From Chryseobacterium sp. Tr-659 (lineage in GTDB: Bacteria > Bacteroidota > Bacteroidia > Flavobacteriales > Weeksellaceae): DNA of 64,000 bases. Positions 19,203 through 28,700 of this stretch are shown here, one piece after another. Both the position numbers and the translations under genes were made by a program. The notes under the pieces were generated by a model that had not been told where the DNA came from, ran no database searches, and worked only from the letters and a program-made list of their open reading frames with translations. Each line of letters opens with the position of its first letter. Within the stretch, counting starts at the first letter, position 1. The DNA is taken from NCBI RefSeq assembly GCF_011752975.1, contig NZ_VWWP01000004.1, forward strand, positions 290,654 to 354,653, given 5' to 3'.

Positions 19203-19275
19203 TGCTAACTGGAAATTTAATGAGTTGAAAATACCGGTCGTTTTCTTTTTTTCTATTCTGTATTTTGAATATCAA

Positions 19276-20214
19276 TTATTTATCATTGAAAATTACTTCT
19301 CCGTACATCCCTATTTTCAGATAGCCGTCATTTTTTACTTTCACTTTGATAGCGTATACGAGATTGGCTCTTTCATCTTTGGTCTGAATAGTTTTAGGTG
19401 AGAATTCTGATTTGTCTGAGATCCAGATGATCTTTCCCGGATATTCTTTATAGTGATCTTTCCCATTATCAATCCTTACTTTAACCTCTTGTCCGATTTT
19501 TATCTCTGATAATTGTGTCCCTGTGATATACGCTTTCAGATCAAGGGTTTCGGTATTGGCTATTTTATACAAGGGTTTTCCTATTACCTGCATTTCACCT
19601 TTCAGCGCATAATTGGTGAGTACGGTTCCGTTAATCGGATTAATGATCTGTCCTTTATTGATCTGTTCCTGAAGTTGGGCGGCAGCCTTTTCCATCGGAG
19701 CTTTTTCACTTAATATACTTCGGTTTTGTGTATTGGTGTTGTAGGTATTTACATTCAGCTGCTGCTCTGTTACTGCGATCTGTTTTCTTAACTGGTCAAT
19801 GGAAGCATTGATATCATCCAATTGTTTACGGGTAGCGGCATCTGCTTTAACCAGGTTTTCTGTACGTATCTTTTCTCTCTGCTGCTGGGCAAGCTGTGAT
19901 TTTTGCACTTCAAGCTGTCTGCGTACGAGTTCTGTCTGATCATTGGGCTTTACGGTTTTCTCACTTAATGCGGCAATACTGGCCTCGGTTTGCTCTTTCT
20001 GGAGTTCTACAACCTTCACGTCAATCTGTCCTATATCCTCTCCTGCTTTTAGCTGCTGTCCTTCCTGAACTTTATAAGAAAGCAATACACCGTTCTGCTC
20101 TGCCGATACAATTACTTCATCTGCTTCAAAATTTCCGGAAGCATCAAAATCAATTTTTTCTGTACAGGCATTCAGTATGAATGCCGCTGAAATAAATAGA
20201 GTCAGTTTTTTCAT
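19276..20214 (-). CDS. HlyD-family periplasmic adaptor lipoprotein (YbhG-like)
   Basis: A 312-residue membrane-fusion protein. The N-terminus has a lipobox with Cys17 (ILNAC), so it should be an envelope lipoprotein. A biotinyl-lipoyl half follows (residues about 45-70), then a long coiled-coil hairpin rich in Gln/Lys/Glu (about 70-170), the second lipoyl half (IINPINGTVLTNYALKGEMQ) and a beta-barrel domain. It links the inner-membrane ABC complex to the TolC-like protein encoded 13 bases upstream. Confidence 0.92.
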   Translation of the reverse strand: MKKLTLFISAAFILNACTEKIDFDASGNFEADEVIVSAEQNGVLLSYKVQEGQQLKAGEDIGQIDVKVVELQKEQTEASIAALSEKTVKPNDQTELVRRQLEVQKSQLAQQQREKIRTENLVKADAATRKQLDDINASIDQLRKQIAVTEQQLNVNTYNTNTQNRSILSEKAPMEKAAAQLQEQINKGQIINPINGTVLTNYALKGEMQVIGKPLYKIANTETLDLKAYITGTQLSEIKIGQEVKVRIDNGKDHYKEYPGKIIWISDKSEFSPKTIQTKDERANLVYAIKVKVKNDGYLKIGMYGEVIFNDK

Positions 20215-20227
20215 TTTTTTACGATTA

Positions 20228-21535
20228 TTATTTATTGCCTGTTATAAATTTTTGATTGTATCTCGCCTGTAACAGCTGTATCTCGTGCAGTATTTTGTTC
20301 TGCCGCGCCAGATTTTCTGCGTTTACTTTCTGTATATATTCGTGAATGGTTATTACCCCGTTGCTCAATTGAGCTTCAGCGGATTTTACCACCGAAGCAC
20401 GAAGTGAAATTACTTCTTCATCTTGTCTGATAAGAGTTTGGTATTTCTTTACATTTTCATCCTGCTGAGCGAGATCAATTTTTGTATTCAGCAAAAAAGT
20501 TTCTTTATCTGCTTCTACAGCCTGCTGATTGAGAAGCGTTGTACTCTTTTTATTGGATAGTGTATACAAACTGTTTAATGACCAGCTAAACTTTACCCCG
20601 GTTACAAACCAGGGACCAAATTTGTTTTCTAAAATATTCAGGGTCGGTCTTCCATATGCTCCCTGAAAGAAGGCACTTACCTGTGGAAGATAGCCTGAAC
20701 TCAATCCTTTTTTCTCAACTTCATACATCGATTTCTGTAAATCGAATGCTTTCAATTCCGGTCTGTTTATTGTTGACTGAAAACTTTCGGTTTCAGGAAT
20801 TGATAATTCCGCCACATCGGTTACATCTTTACCGATGAATAATGACAACATCTTCAAATATGCTGCTCTATTAGCTTTGTATTCAGTTCCTGCCATTTCG
20901 GTATTGATAATTTCCGCTTTCAGTTCATCAAGATTACTTCTGAATGCTACCCCGTTCTTTAAGGCTGCTTCTGTCTTCTGAATCTGAGTGTTCAGATTGG
21001 CTTTGTTGAGATCATTCTGTTTCAATTGTTCATCCATCAGCAAAATGGAAAAGAAAATAGTATTGATCCTGCTGTTGATACTGTAAAGGCTAGTTTCAAT
21101 ATTCTGCACCTGAAGTTCTCTGTTGGCATTAATGAGATCTTTTTGGTTGCGGGTACTTCCACCGTCATATAAAAGCTGGCTGACTTCACCTTGTATTTTA
21201 TATTGGTCTTTGCTCAGCGTTGGTGGTGTTATTCCCATTATTGCGGCATTGCTCCCAAGGAGGTCACCATAATTCACTACTTCTGACTGATAGGTTGCCT
21301 GTCCGGAAAAATTTACCTGCGGGAGAAATTTTTTATTGGCATTCTGAATGTCGAATTCTCCGGTTTTCGTAATCAGATCCAGCTTTTTAATAACCGGATA
21401 ATTCTCTTTTGCCAGCTGATAGCATTCTTCAAGGGTGAGCTGTCCTGTTTGTGCTTTAATACCTTGCGTCATGCTATACAGCAAAAGAACTGAGGTAACG
21501 TATTTTAATCCTTTAATCATCATATTTTGGGGCAT
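20228..21535 (-). CDS. TolC-family outer membrane efflux protein
   Basis: A 435-residue secreted protein with a signal peptide (MIKGLKYVTSVLLLYSMTQG..., cleavage after KA near residue 29). Two repeats of long amphipathic helices and the LTLEECYQLAKENYPVIKKL start are typical of outer-membrane efflux proteins. It is the first gene of the pump unit after the TetR gene; the 77-base gap between the two holds a palindrome that also occurs upstream of the regulator. Confidence 0.92.
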   Translation of the reverse strand: MPQNMMIKGLKYVTSVLLLYSMTQGIKAQTGQLTLEECYQLAKENYPVIKKLDLITKTGEFDIQNANKKFLPQVNFSGQATYQSEVVNYGDLLGSNAAIMGITPPTLSKDQYKIQGEVSQLLYDGGSTRNQKDLINANRELQVQNIETSLYSINSRINTIFFSILLMDEQLKQNDLNKANLNTQIQKTEAALKNGVAFRSNLDELKAEIINTEMAGTEYKANRAAYLKMLSLFIGKDVTDVAELSIPETESFQSTINRPELKAFDLQKSMYEVEKKGLSSGYLPQVSAFFQGAYGRPTLNILENKFGPWFVTGVKFSWSLNSLYTLSNKKSTTLLNQQAVEADKETFLLNTKIDLAQQDENVKKYQTLIRQDEEVISLRASVVKSAEAQLSNGVITIHEYIQKVNAENLARQNKILHEIQLLQARYNQKFITGNK

Positions 21536-21579
21536 TACAATGGTTGGAAATTATTTTAAACAAACCTTAAATGTATGAT

Positions 21580-21595
21580 TTAATCATTTGATTAA
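21580..21595. promoter_or_regulatory. Operator palindrome before the efflux genes
   Basis: TTAATCATTTGATTAA is a perfect palindrome apart from its central two bases. Its complement TTAATCAAATGATTAA is identical to the site upstream of the TetR gene (22304-22321). It lies 45 bases before the TolC-like start. It is the likely TetR-family binding site. Confidence 0.65.
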
Positions 21596-21612
21596 TTTAT
21601 AGTCAAAAAAAA

Positions 21613-22245
21613 TTATTCTGCTTTCATCATGCTTTTTATCCAGATAGGAATGAGTCTTTTACGTTCAAGCATCATTTGATTAAATGCTGCATTCTGAAGG
21701 CCGGATACTTCCATGATCATTGGTTTTCCAATAAAAGGAAAGATAATTAACCCCATCAAATTCATAAAGAAATGAAAAGGATTAGGTTCTGTTATTCTGC
21801 CTTTTTTTACCGCTTCTGTATGCTGCCTGAAAAAAACGGAATTGAGCAAAGTATCTTTCAATGGCAGTTTATGCAGTAATTCCTTGGGATTATTGCGCAT
21901 TTCAGCAATAATAAAAGTAGGAATTTCCGGTTCCCGGATAATCAGATCGATATAACGGCCTGCCAGTTCTTCGGTTTTTGTTTCCAGTGTCGTTCTTTCA
22001 TCATTCAAAACAATTCTGATACTTTGTATAAATCCTGACAAGGCTTCCAGGATGATGATCTCAAACAATTTGGCTTTGCTCCGGAAGTAATAGTTCAGTA
22101 AGGCAAGGTTGATATCTGCTTCTTCAGCAATATCTCGTGTTCTTGTTGCTGCAAACCCTTTCTTATAGAATACTGTACGGGCAGCTTCTTTGATTTTCTC
22201 TTCCGTTGAGGTGTCCAGTTTTTTTGTTTCCTTAGTTTTTGCCAT
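21613..22245 (-). CDS. TetR/AcrR family transcriptional regulator (CecR-like position)
   Basis: A 210-residue repressor. N-terminal HTH (about 15-60): IKEAARTVFYKKGFAATRTR, then ALLNYYFRSKAKLFEII, the TetR recognition-helix pattern with YYFRSK. The C-terminal helical domain should bind the inducer. ATG at 22245 (MAKTKETKK) is chosen over a TTG three codons earlier. Located directly before and co-oriented with the pump genes, like cecR before ybhGFSR. Twin palindromes suggest both autoregulation and control of the pump. Confidence 0.92.
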   Translation of the reverse strand: MAKTKETKKLDTSTEEKIKEAARTVFYKKGFAATRTRDIAEEADINLALLNYYFRSKAKLFEIIILEALSGFIQSIRIVLNDERTTLETKTEELAGRYIDLIIREPEIPTFIIAEMRNNPKELLHKLPLKDTLLNSVFFRQHTEAVKKGRITEPNPFHFFMNLMGLIIFPFIGKPMIMEVSGLQNAAFNQMMLERKRLIPIWIKSMMKAE

Positions 22246-22303
22246 CACATTCAATTCTTTTACAGAACAAAGGTAGATATTTTTTTATAATTTAATCAAA
22301 ATT

Positions 22304-22321
22304 TTTAATCAAATGATTAAA
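22304..22321. promoter_or_regulatory. Operator palindrome before the TetR gene
   Basis: TTTAATCAAATGATTAAA is a perfect 18-bp palindrome about the central AA, 59 bases before the regulator start. Extra half-sites (TTTAATCA at 22291 and AAATCATT just downstream) crowd the same stretch. The core is identical to the site at 21580-21595. Confidence 0.65.
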
Positions 22322-22454
22322 TTTAAATCATTCAATATAAATAAGATATAAAGCTTCTCTTATTCTTCAGTCTATTTTTTGAAAACAGAGGTGTTGCTTT
22401 GGCTTGTAATAAGATGTTCCTTCTGCCCTTTTAGTTCAATATATTTTTTATGAA

Positions 22455-23015
22455 TTACCGGAATTGTTTTGGTCTTTCTTTACGGAACGCATTTTCCACA
22501 ATTTCATCAATCCTTTTGGTACGGGTTTCCGGTCGTTTTGCAAGTGCAATCCATTGCAGCAACATCTTTTTCATAGATTTGCTTAAATCTAGAAAATAGT
22601 CTTTAGAACCGCTGTAATTGGTAAATGCATGATCCAGATCATCAGGTATAATAAGATCTTCCACGGCATCCAGAATAGTCCACGAACCGTTTTCTTTAGC
22701 CATTCGGATAGCATCATGCCCCGCCTGCATCATCAGTTTATTTTCTATCAGCTTTTCCACTTTTTCTTTATTGATCTTCGACCAGGTTCCGTTAGGTTTT
22801 CGCTTACTGAATAACTGCTTAAAAGAACATTCGTCCACAGTCTTTCTCGTACTGTCTATCCAGCCGAAACATAATGCCTCATCCACCAGTTCACTCCAGC
22901 TTACTGTTGGCAATCCTGATTTTTTGGTATTGCAGACAATCCAGACGGACTGCTCAGATAGATGATTCTGCGCTAGCCACTGTCTCCATTCTGTTTTTGA
23001 ATTTATAACTATCAT
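22455..23015 (-). CDS. YdeI/OmpD-associated family protein
   Basis: A 186-residue cytoplasmic protein of the YdeI family. Motifs: SEQSVWIVCNTKKSGLPTVS, EALCFGWIDSTRKTVDE, FSKRKPNGTWSKINKEKVEK and the C-terminal AKRPETRTKRIDEIVE segment, all in the usual order and spacing. The family is linked to stress and cationic-peptide resistance in some bacteria, but the biochemical role is unknown. It stands alone between the TetR gene and a divergent gene. Confidence 0.85.
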   Translation of the reverse strand: MIVINSKTEWRQWLAQNHLSEQSVWIVCNTKKSGLPTVSWSELVDEALCFGWIDSTRKTVDECSFKQLFSKRKPNGTWSKINKEKVEKLIENKLMMQAGHDAIRMAKENGSWTILDAVEDLIIPDDLDHAFTNYSGSKDYFLDLSKSMKKMLLQWIALAKRPETRTKRIDEIVENAFRKERPKQFR

Positions 23016-23195
23016 ATTTCCGTTATTGGTTCAATCAAAGATATGACCTGTTTATGACAACAGTTTGTCAGGAGCATATTTACAATCAATAATAATATTA
23101 AAAGTAGTCTTTTTTATTATTTTTTTGAAACTACAGACTATTATAATTTAAATTACATAAAACATTGAATTACAAATAATTTAATAGATGTTTTA

Positions 23196-23203
23196 TATAT
23201 TTG
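23196..23203 (+). promoter_or_regulatory. Bacteroidota -7 box before the SUKH-like gene
   Basis: TATATTTG matches TAnnTTTG exactly, 42 bases upstream of the start codon. No convincing -33 element was found. Confidence 0.35.
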
Positions 23204-23244
23204 AATAAGAAAAAAACACCTAATTTATCTTTTTAAGACAGCCC

Positions 23245-24762
23245 ATGACACAGCCAAAATATATATTAAACGAAGAAAGCTTTACCCATCTTATTCATTC
23301 GAAAGCATTACCTGATGATGACGAATACTCGTTTGATATAGATGACACGGAAATAACCATAAAAAAGCCTGATGACAATGGAGACAGCGGAGGCAGTATT
23401 TTGATTATCAAAGATCATATTGCTCTTTATCTGAGCAAGGTAACGGAACAGGGATATGAATTTTTCTTTCCGATGTACAGAGAAAATGAAGAAGATTCAT
23501 TTCAAACAATAACAGAAAACAGCCCTGAATATATCCTTAATTTTGCAAAAAATATATGGTCAGCTATTGTAGATCATGTAGACACAATGGAAAACGAAAA
23601 TGGAGATGTTGAAAAAAAATCCTCTTTTAACACGTTTAAAAAACAGTTCGGTATTTATCAGGTTCCTCATGATTTGGAAAAATTATTTGAATTTGAACAA
23701 AAACATGGTGCAGAAAATTATGCCGAGAGTTTTTGTCTTTACAGTTTCAATAAGGCCGGACTAAAAACGTACTCGGAAGAGCCGGGCTTTTTAAATTCAT
23801 TTATAGAGTTTGCAACAGCTACCGGCGGAGGAAGCACGTATGCTTTTTGGGTAATTAGTGAGGATCTGGAGAAATGTCCTATTGTTGTTTTTGGTGATGA
23901 AGGCGGAATCCATTTAACTGCTAAAAATATAATGCAACTTATTCACCTTCTTACTTATGATACGGAAATTACTGTAGGCTGGGACAATGCCTATTTTTTT
24001 AAAGATGAAGAGTACGCTGCTGAAAGTGAAGAACGGGAAGCCTTTTGGCACTGGGCCAAAGAAAACTTTGACTTTGACCCTATTTCCACAGACGAAGAAG
24101 CTGATGCCATTATCAAAACTGCACGGGACAAATATGTTGACAGCTTCTATGATTTTCTCGTCAAATATGATATCGATACAAGTGAGGGGTATGAAGACGT
24201 GAAAGCACACAGAAAGCGTTCCACATTTGAGCAAAATTTTGAAATTGGCAAATGTCCTAAGGAACTCCTGCTGTTATATGATTTTCAGGAAAGACATATC
24301 AATTATGCACAGTATTTTTATCTGCAAGGTTATGATAAAACTATTTTGAAACAGTGGAATCCACATTCATCATTTATAAGTACGATTTGGCCTTTTGCCC
24401 GTGCCAACAGTTTCGGAGCCATATATGCATTATGGGATGACGGAACGGGAAAGGAACTCAACGAAATGCCTGTCATTGTACTAAATGAAGGAAATAGTCC
24501 CGATATAATTGCCGGAAATATTTTACAACTCCTTCATCTTCTTACCTTCGATATTGAACCGGTAATTAATGATGAATCCTTTATGCTCTACAACAACAAA
24601 GATAGCTTTGCTCCAAGTTTACATACTGAAATGTATTGCAGCTGGCTGAAAAACAATTTCAATCTAGGTGCTGTGGAAGAGCCATTTGAAGAGATTATAG
24701 ATCCAGCACAGGAAAAATATAGTGATGCTCTCTGGGAATGGGAAAACAATTTAAAGGATTAA
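23245..24762 (+). CDS. Duplicated acidic protein, SUKH (SMI1/KNR4)-like
   Basis: A 505-residue cytoplasmic, strongly acidic protein without signal peptide. Two homologous units lie in tandem: about 127-308 and 327-503. They share the pattern F-x(3)-F-x-I-...-P-x-[DE]-L, a central IVVFGDEGG / VIVLNEGN strand-turn, an Asn in AKNIMQLIHLLTYD / AGNILQLLHLLTFD, and a Trp-rich end (FWHWAKENF / YCSWLKNNF). This layout resembles the SUKH superfamily, many members of which are immunity proteins of polymorphic toxins or bind protein partners. Assignment is by pattern only. Its stop codon directly abuts the stop of the convergent VOC gene. Confidence 0.6.
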   Translation: MTQPKYILNEESFTHLIHSKALPDDDEYSFDIDDTEITIKKPDDNGDSGGSILIIKDHIALYLSKVTEQGYEFFFPMYRENEEDSFQTITENSPEYILNFAKNIWSAIVDHVDTMENENGDVEKKSSFNTFKKQFGIYQVPHDLEKLFEFEQKHGAENYAESFCLYSFNKAGLKTYSEEPGFLNSFIEFATATGGGSTYAFWVISEDLEKCPIVVFGDEGGIHLTAKNIMQLIHLLTYDTEITVGWDNAYFFKDEEYAAESEEREAFWHWAKENFDFDPISTDEEADAIIKTARDKYVDSFYDFLVKYDIDTSEGYEDVKAHRKRSTFEQNFEIGKCPKELLLLYDFQERHINYAQYFYLQGYDKTILKQWNPHSSFISTIWPFARANSFGAIYALWDDGTGKELNEMPVIVLNEGNSPDIIAGNILQLLHLLTFDIEPVINDESFMLYNNKDSFAPSLHTEMYCSWLKNNFNLGAVEEPFEEIIDPAQEKYSDALWEWENNLKD

Positions 24763-25128
24763 TTATTTTTGCTGTACATTAAAAACCGTACCTGCGGGAT
24801 CAGTAATCCAATGCATATTTTCAGGGAGTTCTTCAATTTCATCGCAGGTTTCCACACCATTTAACTGCAGGTATTTTGTTGCTTCTTCTACGTTAGGAAC
24901 AGTAAGCTGCAGCCAGGTTTCGGAATGGGTATAATTATCCACACAATCCAGCCATATAATATTGTTTCCGAATTTCACTTCATGGGTTCTGGAAACGGTG
25001 GGATTATCAATTGGCTTTTCTACCACTTCCAGCTTCAGAATATCCTTGTAGAAGGTAACTGTTTTTTCGTATTTATTTTTTGGAATTTTTATGGCGATAT
25101 TAATTCCGGCTTCAAATTTTGTATCCAT
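24763..25128 (-). CDS. VOC (glyoxalase/bleomycin resistance) family protein
   Basis: A 121-residue protein with the two beta-alpha-beta-beta-beta modules of the vicinal oxygen chelate fold: first module NIAIKIPKNKYEKTVTFYKD and a KFGNNIIWLD strand, second module TWLQLTVPNVEEATKYL and ITDPAGTVFNVQQ. Possible metal ligands are few, so it may be a non-metal or binding-only member. Substrate unknown. It converges with the SUKH-like gene with no intervening base. Confidence 0.8.
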   Translation of the reverse strand: MDTKFEAGINIAIKIPKNKYEKTVTFYKDILKLEVVEKPIDNPTVSRTHEVKFGNNIIWLDCVDNYTHSETWLQLTVPNVEEATKYLQLNGVETCDEIEELPENMHWITDPAGTVFNVQQK

Positions 25129-25225
25129 ATTATATATTTTGATGGTTATACAAAGTAATTGAACTGATGTGCAAAACCTCTTGTCTTATGGCAAGATTTG
25201 ATTAAAATCAAATCTTATAAAAAAC

Positions 25226-25260
25226 AAAACCACGCAAATCAGAGATTTGCGTGGTTTTCT
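25226..25260 (-). terminator. Terminator of the RHS/immunity cassette
   Basis: Minus strand: a 15-bp perfect stem (AAAACCACGCAAATC at 25226-25240, complement 25244-25258) with a 3-nt loop, followed by GTTTTTTAT. It lies about 40 bases after the stop of the small lipoprotein gene. Confidence 0.75.
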
Positions 25261-25299
25261 AAGGATAATAACTTTCTTCTTAATAGAAAAATATATTCT

Positions 25300-25788
25300 C
25301 TATCTGCATTTACTATTGTAGGAAAGTATTTTCACTTCTTTACCATCAAAGTAAAAACATCTGTAATGAGGATCGCTATAAGAAAAACTCGGTTTTGAGC
25401 TATCTATGATCTTCACTTTTTCAACAGAACCATGATAAAAATGTTGTAAATCCATAGACTTATCTTCACTTAATAAGTATATGGTATCATTTTTTATAAT
25501 TTCAACTCCTTTTATATTAACCATTTTAAAGTTGGGCTCAAAATCTCCCATTTCAATAAAAATACTATCCTTCTTTTTTAAGAAGAAAAGACTAAGATTA
25601 TTAGATTCTGAAGCATCCATTTTTCTTAAATCTTCTTTATAGGAAGTTATTTCTTTTTTCAATTGGTCATTAATAACAACTTTTTGATAAAGATATTCTT
25701 TAGCATTTTCTGTTTTCTGCTTTTTACAGGAAAACAAGACGAGGAGAAGTAAAATAAATTTACTTCCTTCTAAAAGAGGTCGTATCAT
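25300..25788 (-). CDS. Small lipoprotein, candidate immunity protein for the RHS toxin
   Basis: A 162-residue lipoprotein: ATG at 25788 gives MIRPLLEGSKFILLLLVLFSC with the lipobox Cys at 21 and KK after it, a rather outer-membrane-permissive signal in Bacteroidota. The longer frame (40 more codons) lies inside the RHS gene and is rejected. The mature part has alternating charged strands and helix and four aromatic-rich C-terminal strands; no family was recognised. It overlaps the 3' end of the RHS gene by 29 bases in another frame, the usual toxin-immunity order, and is followed at once by a terminator. The role as immunity is inferred from position and size. Confidence 0.7.
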   Translation of the reverse strand: MIRPLLEGSKFILLLLVLFSCKKQKTENAKEYLYQKVVINDQLKKEITSYKEDLRKMDASESNNLSLFFLKKKDSIFIEMGDFEPNFKMVNIKGVEIIKNDTIYLLSEDKSMDLQHFYHGSVEKVKIIDSSKPSFSYSDPHYRCFYFDGKEVKILSYNSKCR

Positions 25789-28700
25789 AATATATAAAAT
25801 GTGGTCTGTTATCAGGGTTTCCAATATAAATCCAAGGGTTAGCTTTAATCTGCCCGGGATAATTATCAAGCAGATTCTCCTGAGTGGGTCTATCACCTTT
25901 TTCAACATTATAATCTATACTTCCATCAGAATTAAACCCTGAAGGAAAATTAATTGCATCATATCTTCCTTTAAGCAGATGATTATTCGTAGGATGATCA
26001 TAAATCAGCATTTGATGTGAATGCCCGGATCCAACCAAATCATAACCGGAATCTAAATATCGGAATATTGGGCTCAACAATACTTTATCATCAAGGTGAT
26101 TACTGTTTATTATTGTAACTGAGCCGCTTGAAAACAGCCCATTTTTGGTTAAATGATTAAAGCCCCATTCTTTTTCTGTGTTGGCAGCTAAAAAGTAAAA
26201 ATAGTTCTTAATCTGCTTTGTTGAGAGAGATGTTTTCTCAAATGTGATTACAGTTTCATTAGGCTTAAATGTCTTAAAATAATCATCTTTAACCAAATCC
26301 TGACGGGCATTCTGCATAAATTCTTTGCTTAGTTTTATTACTTTTGAATCATTCCAATTGTATAATCTATCAAATTTTTCTTTGGTTCTTCTTATCAATT
26401 CAAACTTCCCGTTTCTATTGACTCTATAATCATCAGTAGGCTCATTTCCATCAGGATCAATAAATCTCATCGGATTATTAAATACATAATTGTATGGACT
26501 GTGTCTTGTCATTTTCTCTGCCAAAGGATCTACCGTCCCCCATCTTCCCAACTCCGGCATATACATTCTGGCTCCGTAATCATACATTTTGGTCTCAGCC
26601 TGGTATTCTTTCCCATTATAAGCATAACTGTAATTAGGAGACAATGAACCAAAGATATTCACTCCGTTATCACCAAACGTCAATCCGAAAGGATAATAAT
26701 CATTCGTCCTGTCAACCACTGCATTGTTATTAATTCCTTTGTAGAAGGCCAGACGGATGTTACCCAGATGATCTTTATACTGGTAAATATACTTATTTTG
26801 AACAAAATCAAAATAGCCTTCTGTAGTTGGTACAAATTGAAGGACCAAGGTCGGGGGAGCAGGATCAAAGATTATTCCTGAAGATTCCCCGGTATACTGA
26901 AACCCATCAAGATAATCTGTCATTGAAGTGACTCTATTATTGTTTCTTCCTGAAAAATAACCGTAGTCCTTATGCAGCTTAACTCCATCCGCTCTGTAAA
27001 GATAGGAGATATTCTCCATTAAGTAATTTCCAAATATATCAGAAATTGAGGTCTTCTTCTTTATCCCCTTGGGTAAATTAAGCGGGTTATACGCTATTTC
27101 TGAAATCCCTTTATCATCTTGATCGATCATATTACCGTTATTATCATAATGAATAAGTGATCCTGAAGTATCAGGGTAGCCAAAATGGTTCAACGAATAA
27201 TCTGTAACAGTATCAAGACGGTTCCCTGTATATACATACGATAGATTATCGATCAGCTCTGCTCCTACGTTAGCCGCATTTCTATATCTCTTAAGGCTTG
27301 CTATATTTCCATTGAGATCATAGGTTGTACTTTCATTGTAATAATTGTTTTGAGGAACAGAGGCGCTCGGTTCGGAATAGATTCCATCTGTAAGCCTGTT
27401 CAGATTATCATATTTGTAATTATATCTTTTAAGAATATTATCACGAGACGTGCGCCAGTCAACTTCCGCAATATTACCATTGAACCTTCCGGAAGACACA
27501 TTTGAGTAGACAGGGGAAGTATATTTTACTTCATATCCGAATAATTTTCCGTTAAGATTAGCCGGATCATTGATTTTGGTTATCCAGCCACGGATGTTAT
27601 ACGTAAAATCTATCTGCTGAAGTGGTGATGCGGCGGCAATTCCTCCTACTTTTTTGCTTTCCAGCTGAGAAAGTTCATTGTATTTGTTCTGTGCTAAGAA
27701 TTCTACAGGATTATTGTCTACCTGGTGAGTTTGTACCAATAATCTGTTTTGAGAATCATAAGTGAAATTTTCTGTAATGACTCTGTCGATATCAACATCT
27801 AATCTCTTATGTGTAATTATCTTTTGCTGAATAGCTCCTGAAAAATCCAGTTTAGAATCTATTTTTGTACGTCCTCCCAAATGGTTCATGGAATAAGATC
27901 CTATGGGCCTTCCTTTTCTGTCAAAGTATGTGTAACTTTTGGTCCACCTATCATCTTCCATATTTTTAATCATATTCATTACCGGAAGCCTGTCTGTACT
28001 AAATCCATCGGCATCAATAGCTTCCTTCAATGTAGGTTCCCCTAAAATATCTCCTGGAAAAGGCGGATTGAAGGTATATTGAGGGTATGTATCATAATAG
28101 TTCACAGAGAGAATGGTCGGAATCTCATTAATGAAGTAGTTTTCTGTATAATAAACAGTCATTCCGTTACGTGTAAAACCTGTTGCACTTCTGCTTTCCG
28201 TAATTACTAGATTATCAATTTCATTTTGTCTTGCTGCTCTTTCTCCTCCTGTTAAGAATCCTGTATAAACAACTCTTCCAAATGTATCATATTTGGTAAT
28301 CATCCATTTATTTTCCTTCTCTTTTAAATTGGTATCCTGAAACAAAATCAATCTGTCAGCCTTGTCATATACCATATATTCTCTGCCTTTACCCGGAAGT
28401 TTCTTTTCTACCAAACGATTTTTATTATCATATTTATACTGATAACAAAGATCATTAAGTACAGAATTAATATCTGTCACTATTGATGCTTTGGGAGGAA
28501 TCACGAATACAAGCTGATCATATTCGTTATAAACATAATATGTACTGGCACTTTCCGTAGTATTGATCATCTTTTTTACCAATACCACCTGGCCTTTGCT
28601 GTTTTTAAATTCTATAGTCTGATTTTCGTCTTCATCCGTAATAATATTTTTATAGAGCTGCCCAGCCGGATAAGCGCCTGTGATGTTTATATCGGAAGAA

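Noticed and set aside
23914..24234. 106-codon minus-strand frame inside the SUKH-like gene
   Set aside because: Antisense shadow; hydrophobic and Cys-containing translation without start context or domain.
25789..25908. 40-codon extension of the candidate immunity protein
   Set aside because: It lies wholly inside the RHS gene in another frame and would hide the lipoprotein signal sequence that begins at 25788.
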